Source: Pseudomonadota bacterium
Lineage (GTDB): Bacteria; Pseudomonadota; Gammaproteobacteria; Pseudomonadales; Oleiphilaceae
Assembly: GCA_023430625.1 (NCBI GenBank)
Contig: JAEZAA010000039.1
Location: 1 to 59,193, forward strand
Length of the DNA: 59,193 nt
Direction: 5' to 3'
Shown here piece after piece: positions 51,949 to 59,193 of the stretch. Both the position numbers and the translations under genes were made by a program. Within the stretch, counting starts at the first letter, position 1, and every line of letters starts with the position of its first letter. The notes beneath the pieces are model-generated. The model searched no databases. It was not told where the DNA came from and was given only the letters and a program-made list of their open reading frames with translations.

Positions 51949-53628
51949 ATGAGCCAGGATGATCCGCGCCGCCACTCAAGCCCCATCGTCGACGGCATCA
52001 AAAAAGCGCCGGCCCGTGCCATGCTGCGCGCAGTGGGCTTTTCCGATGCGGACTTCCACAAGCCCCAGATCGGGATCGCCTCCACCTGGAGCATGGTCAC
52101 GCCCTGCAACATGCACATCAACGGTCTGGCGGATGAAGCCGCGTTCGGCGTGGACCTGAACGGCGGCAAGGCCGTCATCTTCAATACGGTCACCATTTCC
52201 GACGGCATCGCCAACGGCACCGAGGCCATGAAGTACTCGCTGGTGTCGCGCGAAGTCATTGCCGATTCCATTGAAACCGTCGTGGGTTGCCAGGGCTTCG
52301 ACGGCCTGCTGGCCATCGGTGGCTGCGACAAGAACATGCCAGGCTGCCTGATGGCGATGGCCCGCCTCAACCGCCCGGCGATCTTTGTCTACGGCGGCAC
52401 CATCCAGCCAGGCCCGAACCACACCGACCTCATTTCCGTGTTCGAGGCGGTCGGTGCCCATGCCCAGGGCCTTATCCAGGAATCCGATGTCATCGCCGTG
52501 GAGCGTATCGCCATTCCCGGCCCCGGTGCCTGCGGTGGCATGTACACCGCCAACACCATGGCCTCCGCGGTCGAGGCATTGGGCATGAGCCTGCCGGGCA
52601 GCTCGGCCCAGGATGCCATCTCTGGCGCCAAGCAGGATGATTGTCGCCGGGCCGGCGCGGCACTGATGAAGCTCATCGAGCGCCAGATCACTCCCCGCGA
52701 CATCATGACCCGCGAGGCATTCGAGAACGCCATCACCCTCACCATCGCGCTTGGCGGCTCCACCAACGCCGTGCTGCATCTGATCGCCATGGCCGACACG
52801 GTGGACATTCGCCTCACCCTGGACGACTTCGAGCGGATTGGGCGCCGCACACCGGTCCTGGCGGATCTACGCCCGAGCGGGCGTTACATGATGTCGGAGC
52901 TGGTCGCCATCGGCGGCATTCAGCCACTCATGAAGCGGCTCCTAGCCGCAGGGCTGCTGCATGGCGATTGCCTCACCGTCACGGGACAAACCCTGGCGGA
53001 AAACCTGGCAAACGTGGCCGACTATCCGCCCGCGCAGGACATCATTCGCCCGCTCGACAACCCCATCAAGGCCGACAGCCATCTGCGCATCCTGCGTGGC
53101 AACCTGGCGCCGGAGGGCGCGGTGGCCAAGATCTCCGGCAAGGAAGGGCTGCAGTTCGAAGGCCCGGCGCGGGTGTTCCACTCGGAAGAAGAGGTCATGG
53201 ACCGCATTCTCGACGGCACCGTACAGGCCGGCGAGGTGCTGGTGATCCGCTACGAAGGCCCCAAGGGCGGGCCCGGCATGCGGGAAATGCTCTCGCCCAC
53301 CTCCGCCATCATGGGCCGGGGCCTGGGCAAGGACGTGGCGTTGATCACCGATGGGCGTTTCTCTGGCGGCAGCCACGGCTTCGTGGTCGGACATATCACG
53401 CCGGAAGCCATGGTGGGCGGCCCCTTGGCCATTGTCGAAAACGGCGACCGCATCCGCATTGATGCCGAGCGCAATGAAATCCAGTTGCAACTGCCGGACG
53501 ATGAGATCCGCGCCCGCCTGGACGCCTGGACGCCACCGCCACCCCGAGTCCGCCGCGGTGTGCTGGCCAAATATGCCCGCAGCGTGCGCTCAGCGTCGGA
53601 AGGCGCCGTCACCGATCGCGCCGATTAA
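51949..53628 (+). CDS. ilvD: Dihydroxy-acid dehydratase
   Basis: IlvD dehydrates dihydroxy-isovalerate and its methyl homologue in valine and isoleucine synthesis. The 559-residue protein is of the shorter subfamily (E. coli IlvD is 616). It has cysteine motifs for the Fe-S cluster (GCDKNMPGC and PGACGGMYTANTM) and the C-terminal LITDGRFSGGSHGFVVGH. The start at ATG 51949 (MSQDDPRRH) follows a GAGG; a TTG two codons earlier is possible. It ends 4 bp inside the convergent regulator gene. Its keto-acid product feeds panB. Confidence 0.94.
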   Translation: MSQDDPRRHSSPIVDGIKKAPARAMLRAVGFSDADFHKPQIGIASTWSMVTPCNMHINGLADEAAFGVDLNGGKAVIFNTVTISDGIANGTEAMKYSLVSREVIADSIETVVGCQGFDGLLAIGGCDKNMPGCLMAMARLNRPAIFVYGGTIQPGPNHTDLISVFEAVGAHAQGLIQESDVIAVERIAIPGPGACGGMYTANTMASAVEALGMSLPGSSAQDAISGAKQDDCRRAGAALMKLIERQITPRDIMTREAFENAITLTIALGGSTNAVLHLIAMADTVDIRLTLDDFERIGRRTPVLADLRPSGRYMMSELVAIGGIQPLMKRLLAAGLLHGDCLTVTGQTLAENLANVADYPPAQDIIRPLDNPIKADSHLRILRGNLAPEGAVAKISGKEGLQFEGPARVFHSEEEVMDRILDGTVQAGEVLVIRYEGPKGGPGMREMLSPTSAIMGRGLGKDVALITDGRFSGGSHGFVVGHITPEAMVGGPLAIVENGDRIRIDAERNEIQLQLPDDEIRARLDAWTPPPPRVRRGVLAKYARSVRSASEGAVTDRAD

Positions 53629-56237
53629 ACCAGCCCATTCTGGATGGCCGCCGCCGTCGCTGCCGGTCGGTTGGCCACCTGCAGCTTGCGATAAATGTTC
53701 TGCACATGGCTGCGCACGGTGGTGATGGACACGTGCAGGCTGTCTGCGATGTCCTGATTTCTCAGGCCCCGGGCCAGCAACGCCAGAATCTCCCGTTCGC
53801 GCCGACTGAGCTTCTCCGCCGGCTCTTGCAGCGACGGCGTAGCAATGGGATCCGGTGCATCGGGACGGATCTGACGATACAGCTGAAGCAGCCAATCCCG
53901 GTGCTTCAAATCCACCTCGTGACGCAGAAACTCACTCCACATCAGGAAAGGATCGACCAGCACACCTTCGGTTCCACGCGCCCGCAGTTGGTCCGTCACG
54001 CTGGCAAACAGGGCCAGGGCCCGGCGTTTATCGGTTTGCCGATAAAGGCACAGGGCCCGCAACAAATCGACCTCCAACAGCCGCAGCCACTGGCCGGTTC
54101 GGGTGCAGAGGGCAGCGAACTCGTCCAGGACCGGCAGCAGGTCCTCTTGGGTGTGCCAATACAGGTGCATCTTGATGGTCCAGAGCAACTCCGTCTGTTT
54201 TTGAATCCCCCCGATCTCACCCAGGTTCTTGCCAAGGCTCGGAATATCTGGCGGCGCTCCGTCCTTGCCCTGTTCAAACAAGGTGAGACAGGTTTGCATC
54301 AACTCGGCCGAGGGAAACCAATAAGAACGGGTGGCGGGCGATTTTTGCAACGCCGCCAGTTGCGCGATGGCATGGCGTGCCGCATAGAAATCATGACGGG
54401 CCAGGCAGAGATCGGCCTGGACGTTCAGGACCACGTGCTGGCGCAGAAAGTCCTGTGACAGCGCCTGGCTCGCCAGCAGCCGCTCCAGCCATTGGCAGGT
54501 GGCGTCCACCTCGCCCCGCACCCGGGTCAGGAGAATCGTCAGTAGATCCAGGCAGTCATAAACACCGCGAAACGCCACATGCTCCTGCACCATTTTGCTA
54601 CGGGTTTCGTCCAGAAACTGCTGGGCCTGTTCGGTCTGACAGGACAACACCAACACCCAGAAGTAAATGGAAGCGTAGGCAATGATACGCGGTGCGGACT
54701 CATGGGCCTCGGAGCGGCGCAAGCCTGCCGCCAACAATGGATAAGCCCGCGCGAGATCGCCGGATTCCGCGTGGACGAAGGCTTGCTGCAGCAGATGGGT
54801 TGAGGAGGCGGCCGTCATGGCCTGCTCAGACCAGCCCGACCATTGCTCGCAAAGCGCCTCGCCCTGTTTCAGCAGGCGGGCATAGAGCAATAACTCGGCC
54901 GAGAACCGGCTCCATTCCACGCCAGGCATGCTGTTTTTTACGTCTGGCAAACTGCTGTCGACGTTGGCGTCCGCCTTGGGCTGCAGCGCCGCCACCTGCT
55001 CCAGCAAGCGCTGAAAATAGAGTTCCGTCTCCAGCCGGTTTCCCTGATAGATTCCGCAACGCACGGCGTTGAGCAGTAAGCGGGGATGGCGAATCGGCCG
55101 CTCCCCGTCGAGCGCGCGCAGCCAGTCGCCGAGCTCCATGACCTGCAGGTTGGCGATCAGGCGGTCACTCACCGCCAGCAGCAAGGCTTCCAGCTGCGTC
55201 CAGCGCTGCGCACGCAGCAGCAGCCGGATGGCCGCCGTTTCAAAACCATTGGCCTCCAGCCAGGCGGCACTCTGAATCAGCTCCGCCTCATCCAGGCGTT
55301 GAGGCACGGCGTGAAGCAAGGCCTGGGCAAAGCTTCCGCAGCGCGCCCAATGCGCCTGCTGGCGATCCACATCGTTATGAATCCAGGCGAAGGCCCGCGC
55401 GATCCGGATCAACGTCTGCTGGTGGGCCAGCGGCCCCTGCGCCTCATAGATTCGCGTCGGCAGTGGGCCGGCCTGCTGCAGTAGCGCCAGGGCTTGCGCC
55501 ATGCCCGGATACAGGCTGAACGCGCGCTCCACCTGGACCGCCACAACCTGCCGGCAGCGTTCCTGCAGTACATGCACGGGATCGACGCCCGGCTTGGTGT
55601 GCGACTCATCGCCGAACGCGGCGAAAATGCCTCGTGCCCAGCCATGGGAGAGCGCAAAGAGGCATTCCCCAAGGCTGGGATGGGCCCGTTCCGCCAGCGT
55701 CAACTCAGCCAGGGTGGCAATCTCGCCCGCGGACAGGGCAAGGTCATCAAAGCAACTGCGATAGGCCAGGGTATTTCTCAGCGCTTGCTTGGTGCTCCCG
55801 CCGAGATAGGAGGTGACGACAATCAGGTTGCGGGCCGCATCATCTTGCTGACAGCAAGCCAATAACTCATCCCAGGGAAAGGCATCGCCGGCGCAGCGAC
55901 TGATCTCAATCACCAGGTAGCGGCCATCCGGCTCCGAATCACCATCGCACAGGATCTGACGAAACTCATCGGCCGCCTGCAGCAGTCGTACCTCGGTCAG
56001 CGCCGACACATCAACGCCAGCCGGGTTCGGATCGCCCCAGCGCAACCAGGTAAACGGCCGCTTGTGCGCATACAGCCATTGCAGGACTGCGGTGCGCTTG
56101 CCGGAACCGCTCGGTGCGTGCAGCAGAACCCGCGGCTGCTGGGCAATGAACTCGCTCAGGGACGGGTAGGTCCGGAGCAGGCTGAAGGCTGGTCTGGCTC
56201 CCGCTGCCGGGGACGTGCGATCTGTTTTTATTATCAT
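53625..56237 (-). CDS. Large ATP-binding LuxR regulator (LAL/MalT type)
   Basis: The 870-residue protein has an N-terminal P-loop APSGSGKRT (residues 41-49), a STAND-type NTPase region, long helical repeats in the middle (about 350-780) and a C-terminal LuxR HTH (LSRREREILALLARGLRNQD, SLHVSITTVRSHVQNIYRK). MalT-like regulators are switched on by a small inducer plus ATP. The ATG at 56237 is chosen since the upstream 53 residues look non-coding. It is divergent from the secreted heme peroxidase gene, its likely target. Confidence 0.88.
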   Translation of the reverse strand: MIIKTDRTSPAAGARPAFSLLRTYPSLSEFIAQQPRVLLHAPSGSGKRTAVLQWLYAHKRPFTWLRWGDPNPAGVDVSALTEVRLLQAADEFRQILCDGDSEPDGRYLVIEISRCAGDAFPWDELLACCQQDDAARNLIVVTSYLGGSTKQALRNTLAYRSCFDDLALSAGEIATLAELTLAERAHPSLGECLFALSHGWARGIFAAFGDESHTKPGVDPVHVLQERCRQVVAVQVERAFSLYPGMAQALALLQQAGPLPTRIYEAQGPLAHQQTLIRIARAFAWIHNDVDRQQAHWARCGSFAQALLHAVPQRLDEAELIQSAAWLEANGFETAAIRLLLRAQRWTQLEALLLAVSDRLIANLQVMELGDWLRALDGERPIRHPRLLLNAVRCGIYQGNRLETELYFQRLLEQVAALQPKADANVDSSLPDVKNSMPGVEWSRFSAELLLYARLLKQGEALCEQWSGWSEQAMTAASSTHLLQQAFVHAESGDLARAYPLLAAGLRRSEAHESAPRIIAYASIYFWVLVLSCQTEQAQQFLDETRSKMVQEHVAFRGVYDCLDLLTILLTRVRGEVDATCQWLERLLASQALSQDFLRQHVVLNVQADLCLARHDFYAARHAIAQLAALQKSPATRSYWFPSAELMQTCLTLFEQGKDGAPPDIPSLGKNLGEIGGIQKQTELLWTIKMHLYWHTQEDLLPVLDEFAALCTRTGQWLRLLEVDLLRALCLYRQTDKRRALALFASVTDQLRARGTEGVLVDPFLMWSEFLRHEVDLKHRDWLLQLYRQIRPDAPDPIATPSLQEPAEKLSRREREILALLARGLRNQDIADSLHVSITTVRSHVQNIYRKLQVANRPAATAAAIQNGLV

Positions 56238-56548
56238 GGCGAAACGAGCTGTGTGGGTTCTGGCCCAGGTATCGCGGAGCACCGACGTATGTCCGCCTAC
56301 CGAGCATCCCCAGATGGTATAAAATCGGCCAATATTTAACCGCCACCTGCCGCCGTTACTGCGATTGGGATCACGAAAATAACAGGCCGCGCCCACCCGC
56401 GGCGCCGCCGGGCCCTCTCCTCCGTCACATCTTCGGAAAAATCATCCGTTCGTAGGATATTTCATCCTGTTCTTTCTCTTTAGCCTGCTCACTCGGGTTC
56501 CTGCGCCGGACCGGGCGCCCCGCCTCGAATAAGAAACGGAGAAGAATA
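56238..56548. promoter_or_regulatory. 311-bp divergent control region of the LuxR regulator and heme peroxidase genes
   Basis: No gene is supported here. TCATCC occurs at 56442-56447 and 56462-56467, exactly 20 bp apart (two helical turns), each followed by a TTC, with an AGGAT between them. This could be an operator for the LuxR protein. The peroxidase start is preceded by a good GGAGAAG Shine-Dalgarno sequence. Confidence 0.4.
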
Positions 56549-58402
56549 ATGAGACGCACAACCTCTCGGCTACTCAAGCTAACCAGCTTACCGCTTAAGA
56601 TCAGCACCCTGTCCCTCGCCATCCTGTCGTCACCGGCCTGGTCGGCCCCGGGCGATCAGGAAACCGGCATCGTCAAATGGTGGGACCAAGGGCTCCAGGG
56701 TTACCTCTACCTCGGCGAGCAGATTCTGAATCTCTACGAGAACAACATCATCGACAGCTATGGGGTCTATCCGGATAACCTGCCCTGCTCCGACGAGTCA
56801 CGTTCGGCACGCACGGTGGAAGGCCACTGCAACGACCTGACCCAGACCCGCATGGGTGGCACCGACATCCGCTTTGGCCGCAATGTGCCGCTGGCGTCCG
56901 CCTACGCCGACGAAGCCAACCTGATGGAGCCCAATCCCCGCCTGATCAGCCAGGCGCTGATGACCCGGGACGAGATCAAGGAAGTGGACTTCCTCAGCTA
57001 CTGGGCGGCCGCCTGGATCCAGTTCATGGTTCACGACTGGATGGACCACAAGGTCTCCAGCTCCGATCACCACCGCATTCCCCTGGCCAACGACGACCCG
57101 ATGGCGGATGAACTCGGCTCCGAGATGCTGATCGGCAAGACCGAAATCGATCCCAGCTGGACGCCCTACGAGAATACACCGCCCGCCTTCGTCAACCGCA
57201 ACACCCACTGGTGGGACGGCTCCCAGCTGTACGGTAGCGACCAGGCAACGCACCAGCAGATCCGCACCTTCAAGGATGGCAAGATCCGCCTTGAACCCAC
57301 CGGCCGTATTCCGGTGGATCCCAAAACCGGCCTGCCGGTGACCGGCTTCCCCGACAACTGGTGGCTGGGACTGCAGATGTTCCATGAGCTGTTCATCAAG
57401 GAACACAACGCCATTGCCGACATGCTGAAAAAAGCCAACCCCCGCTGGACGGATCAGCAACTGTTTAACAAGGCGCGTCTGATCAACTCGGCGGTCATGG
57501 CAAAAATCCATACGGTGGACTGGACGCCCGCCATTCTGAACTCCCCCACCCTGAAAGTGGTGATGAACCTGGACTGGGAACTGGTGGCGGGTGGCAAAAA
57601 GAACCTGCGCGGCGCGCCCTACAGCCTGACCGAAGAGTTCGTGGCGGTGTATCGCATGCACCCGCTGATTCGTGACTCGGTCACCATGCGCGACTATCAG
57701 TCCGGCGAGGTGATCGACGAGGTGTCCACCGAGGATCAGGCTTTCCGCCATGCCCCGGCGGTGATGACGGAGTTCGGCGACGCCAACGTCATGTACTCCT
57801 TTGGCATGACCCACCCCGGCCAGCTCACCCTGAACAACTTCCCCAAATTCCTGCAGAACCTGCACATGCCGGACGGTCGGGTGATGGACATGGCCACCGT
57901 GGACATCCTGCGCGACCGGGAACGGGGCGTGCCGCGCTACAACGAGTTCCGCCGTCAGCTGAACATGCCCCCGATCGCGGATTTCACCGACCTCACGCCC
58001 GACAAAGAACTGGCTGAGAAGCTCCGCGAGGTCTACAACAACGATGTGGAGGCCATCGACACGGTGGTCGGCCAGCTGGCGGAAGGCTACCGGCCGGATG
58101 GTTTCGGCTTCAGTGACACCACCTTCCAGATCTTCACCATGATGGCACCACGCCGGTTCCAGGCCGACCGCTTCTACACGGATGACTTCAATTCCCAGAT
58201 GTATACCTACAAAGGCATGCAGTGGATCAAGGACACCAACTTCAAGACGGTGCTCCTGCGCCACCATCCGGAACTTGAAGACCGTCTGACCCTGGTCGGC
58301 AATCCCTTCTTCCCCTGGGATACGGATAGCTGCGACTGGCGCAGTGGCGATGGTTTGAAGTGCAGCCTGCTGCGCCTCAAGCAGAGGCTGACACGGCGGT
58401 AA
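56549..58402 (+). CDS. Secreted animal-type heme peroxidase
   Basis: The 617-residue protein has a signal peptide (cut near AWSA, residue 33) and the An_peroxidase fold of the cyclooxygenase/alpha-dioxygenase branch. The distal His is in QFMVHDWMDH (H162), followed by DGSQLYGSD, FIKEHNAIAD and the proximal His in YRMHPLIRD (H371). Such bacterial enzymes may oxidise fatty acids or halides; the substrate here is unknown. The divergent MalT-type regulator suggests inducible expression. Confidence 0.9.
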   Translation: MRRTTSRLLKLTSLPLKISTLSLAILSSPAWSAPGDQETGIVKWWDQGLQGYLYLGEQILNLYENNIIDSYGVYPDNLPCSDESRSARTVEGHCNDLTQTRMGGTDIRFGRNVPLASAYADEANLMEPNPRLISQALMTRDEIKEVDFLSYWAAAWIQFMVHDWMDHKVSSSDHHRIPLANDDPMADELGSEMLIGKTEIDPSWTPYENTPPAFVNRNTHWWDGSQLYGSDQATHQQIRTFKDGKIRLEPTGRIPVDPKTGLPVTGFPDNWWLGLQMFHELFIKEHNAIADMLKKANPRWTDQQLFNKARLINSAVMAKIHTVDWTPAILNSPTLKVVMNLDWELVAGGKKNLRGAPYSLTEEFVAVYRMHPLIRDSVTMRDYQSGEVIDEVSTEDQAFRHAPAVMTEFGDANVMYSFGMTHPGQLTLNNFPKFLQNLHMPDGRVMDMATVDILRDRERGVPRYNEFRRQLNMPPIADFTDLTPDKELAEKLREVYNNDVEAIDTVVGQLAEGYRPDGFGFSDTTFQIFTMMAPRRFQADRFYTDDFNSQMYTYKGMQWIKDTNFKTVLLRHHPELEDRLTLVGNPFFPWDTDSCDWRSGDGLKCSLLRLKQRLTRR

Positions 58403-58486
58403 CAGGAGCGTCCCCTGGCGTTGCAGGATTCATTCAACGCCAGGCGGCGGCCGGTCAGGGCCTGAACGGTGCCCTCACCGGCCGCA

Positions 58487-59193
58487 TCACCGCGCCCGGT
58501 ACCATTGCGTGAACTCATCTGCCGGCAAGGGTCGGCTGATGTAGTAGCCCTGCGCCTGATCGCAGCCATGCTCCTGCAAGTATCCGAGCACCGTCTCGGA
58601 CTCAATGCCTTCACCCACGATTTCCAGATTCAGCGTGCGCCCCAGGGCGATGATGGCCTCGGTAATGGCGCGACTGGCCCGGTCGTCTTCCAGGCGGCGG
58701 ACAAACGACTGGTCCACCTTGAGCTTGTCCAGCGGCAGAATGCTGAGCTGACTGAGGCTGGAATAACCGGTTCCAAAATCGTCCAGGGCCACCCGGGTCC
58801 CCATGTCCCGGATCGCCGTCAGGGTTTGGATGGCTTCGTCCACGTTATCCATGACCGTGCTCTCGGTAACCTCCAACTGCAGGCAGCGGGGATCGGCGCC
58901 CGACGCGGCGATGGTGGCTTCGAACCGCTGGCGAAAGCCGCGCTGACGAAATTGTAGGGGCGACACATTGATGGCAATGGTCACCGGGTCCAACCCTTCC
59001 TTGCGCCAGAGCTCATGCTGGCGGCAGGCCTCCGCCACCACCCAGTCCCCCAGGGGGCCGATCAGGCCGCTGGCCTCGGCAATGGGGATGAAGCGATCCG
59101 GCCCCACCTGTTTGCGACCGCCACCAACCAGGCGCAGCAACGCCTCCACCCCGACCACCTGCTCGGTTCGCATGTCGATCACCGGCTGGTAGT
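58487..59193 (-). CDS. EAL-domain c-di-GMP phosphodiesterase, C-terminal part
   Basis: The gene runs off the window; only its last 235 or so residues are present. They form an EAL domain with GVEALLRL (the EAL motif as EALLR), AINVSPLQF with the metal-binding Asn, LEVTESTVM, the DDFGTGYSSLSQL loop, KVDQSFVRRL and the final EIVGEGIESE and GYYISRPLP. The catalytic and metal residues of the visible part are intact, so it should hydrolyse c-di-GMP. The missing N-terminus probably carries sensory or GGDEF domains. Confidence 0.93.
   Translation of the reverse strand, partial: YQPVIDMRTEQVVGVEALLRLVGGGRKQVGPDRFIPIAEASGLIGPLGDWVVAEACRQHELWRKEGLDPVTIAINVSPLQFRQRGFRQRFEATIAASGADPRCLQLEVTESTVMDNVDEAIQTLTAIRDMGTRVALDDFGTGYSSLSQLSILPLDKLKVDQSFVRRLEDDRASRAITEAIIALGRTLNLEIVGEGIESETVLGYLQEHGCDQAQGYYISRPLPADEFTQWYRAR

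Noticed and set aside
56238..56396. 53-residue N-terminal extension of the LuxR regulator
   Set aside because: No Shine-Dalgarno sequence, composition unlike the protein, and it would cover most of the divergent promoter region.
1..59193. CRISPR arrays or prophage modules
   Set aside because: No regularly spaced repeats of 25-40 bp and no phage structural, integrase or lysis genes were seen.

Overview
The window looks like chromosomal DNA of a GC-rich gammaproteobacterium of the Pseudomonas/Marinobacter type (Pseudomonadales in the broad sense). This rests on gene order recalled from Pseudomonas, not on a search: tyrS-M23 peptidase-anmK-erpA-bactofilin-argC, thiD-thiE-hemL, mrcB beside a TPR lipoprotein, cbrX-cbrA-cbrB-crcZ-pcnB-folK-panB-panC, folK/folB-plsY-tsaD, and rpsU-yqeY-dnaG-rpoD-tRNA. 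Most of the window is core genome. The accessory parts are an ISL3-family insertion sequence, a group I intron in a tRNA gene, a stand-alone TnpB gene, and the right-hand 18 kb of secreted, redox and regulatory genes.

Layout. 1-275 holds a strong minus-strand promoter that probably drives an rRNA operon outside the window. 276-7250 carries tyrS, an OapA/MepM-like M23 peptidase, anmK, erpA, a bactofilin, a coiled-coil membrane protein and argC. 7420-12467 has a CLC transporter, hemJ, thiD, thiE and hemL. 12606-18240 has an LpoP-like lipoprotein coupled to mrcB (PBP1b), a kinase/ATPase fusion, a pentapeptide protein and a Rieske protein. 18246-33438 is the sfsA-dksA-gluQ / cbrXAB-crcZ / pcnB-folK-panBC-pgi block. 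An ISL3 element with an 8-bp target duplication lies between cbrB and its probable terminator. The CrcZ small RNA behind it still has TGTTAC/GTAACA half-sites, a -24/-12 promoter, six A-rich Hfq/Crc-type motifs and a 3' hairpin. 33474-36197 holds folK2-folB, plsY and tsaD. 36370-41250 is the macromolecular-synthesis operon, with a heat-shock-like promoter before rpoD.

The most unusual part is 41278-42866. A tRNA with a CAU anticodon (probably Ile2) is split between U33 and C34 by a 253-nt group I intron of the Azoarcus tRNA-Ile type. About 60 bp downstream lies a convergent TnpB gene with no TnpA and with Gly where the RuvC-II Glu is expected. The 3' end of tnpB contains a 14-nt exact copy of the intron-less tRNA anticodon arm that stops at C34, within one base of the intron insertion point. 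Read in the tnpB direction, this copy would be a guide-like sequence matching the uninterrupted tRNA gene. That suggests a TnpB-linked targeting or protection system for the intron. This is a hypothesis only.

The right end (43029-59193) holds a choice-of-anchor-I lipoprotein, a di-heme cytochrome c peroxidase behind an FNR/ANR-like site, a DUF2157 membrane protein, a thioesterase, an ECF sigma factor, a lipoprotein hydrolase, a very small PEP-CTERM protein, a YebE/TerB-like protein, ilvD, a large MalT-type LuxR regulator divergent from a secreted animal-type heme peroxidase, and the C-terminal part of an EAL phosphodiesterase.

A recurring oddity is that the 3' ends of clc and panB are followed by short tandem copies that include the stop codon. 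A third short tandem repeat lies downstream of hemL.
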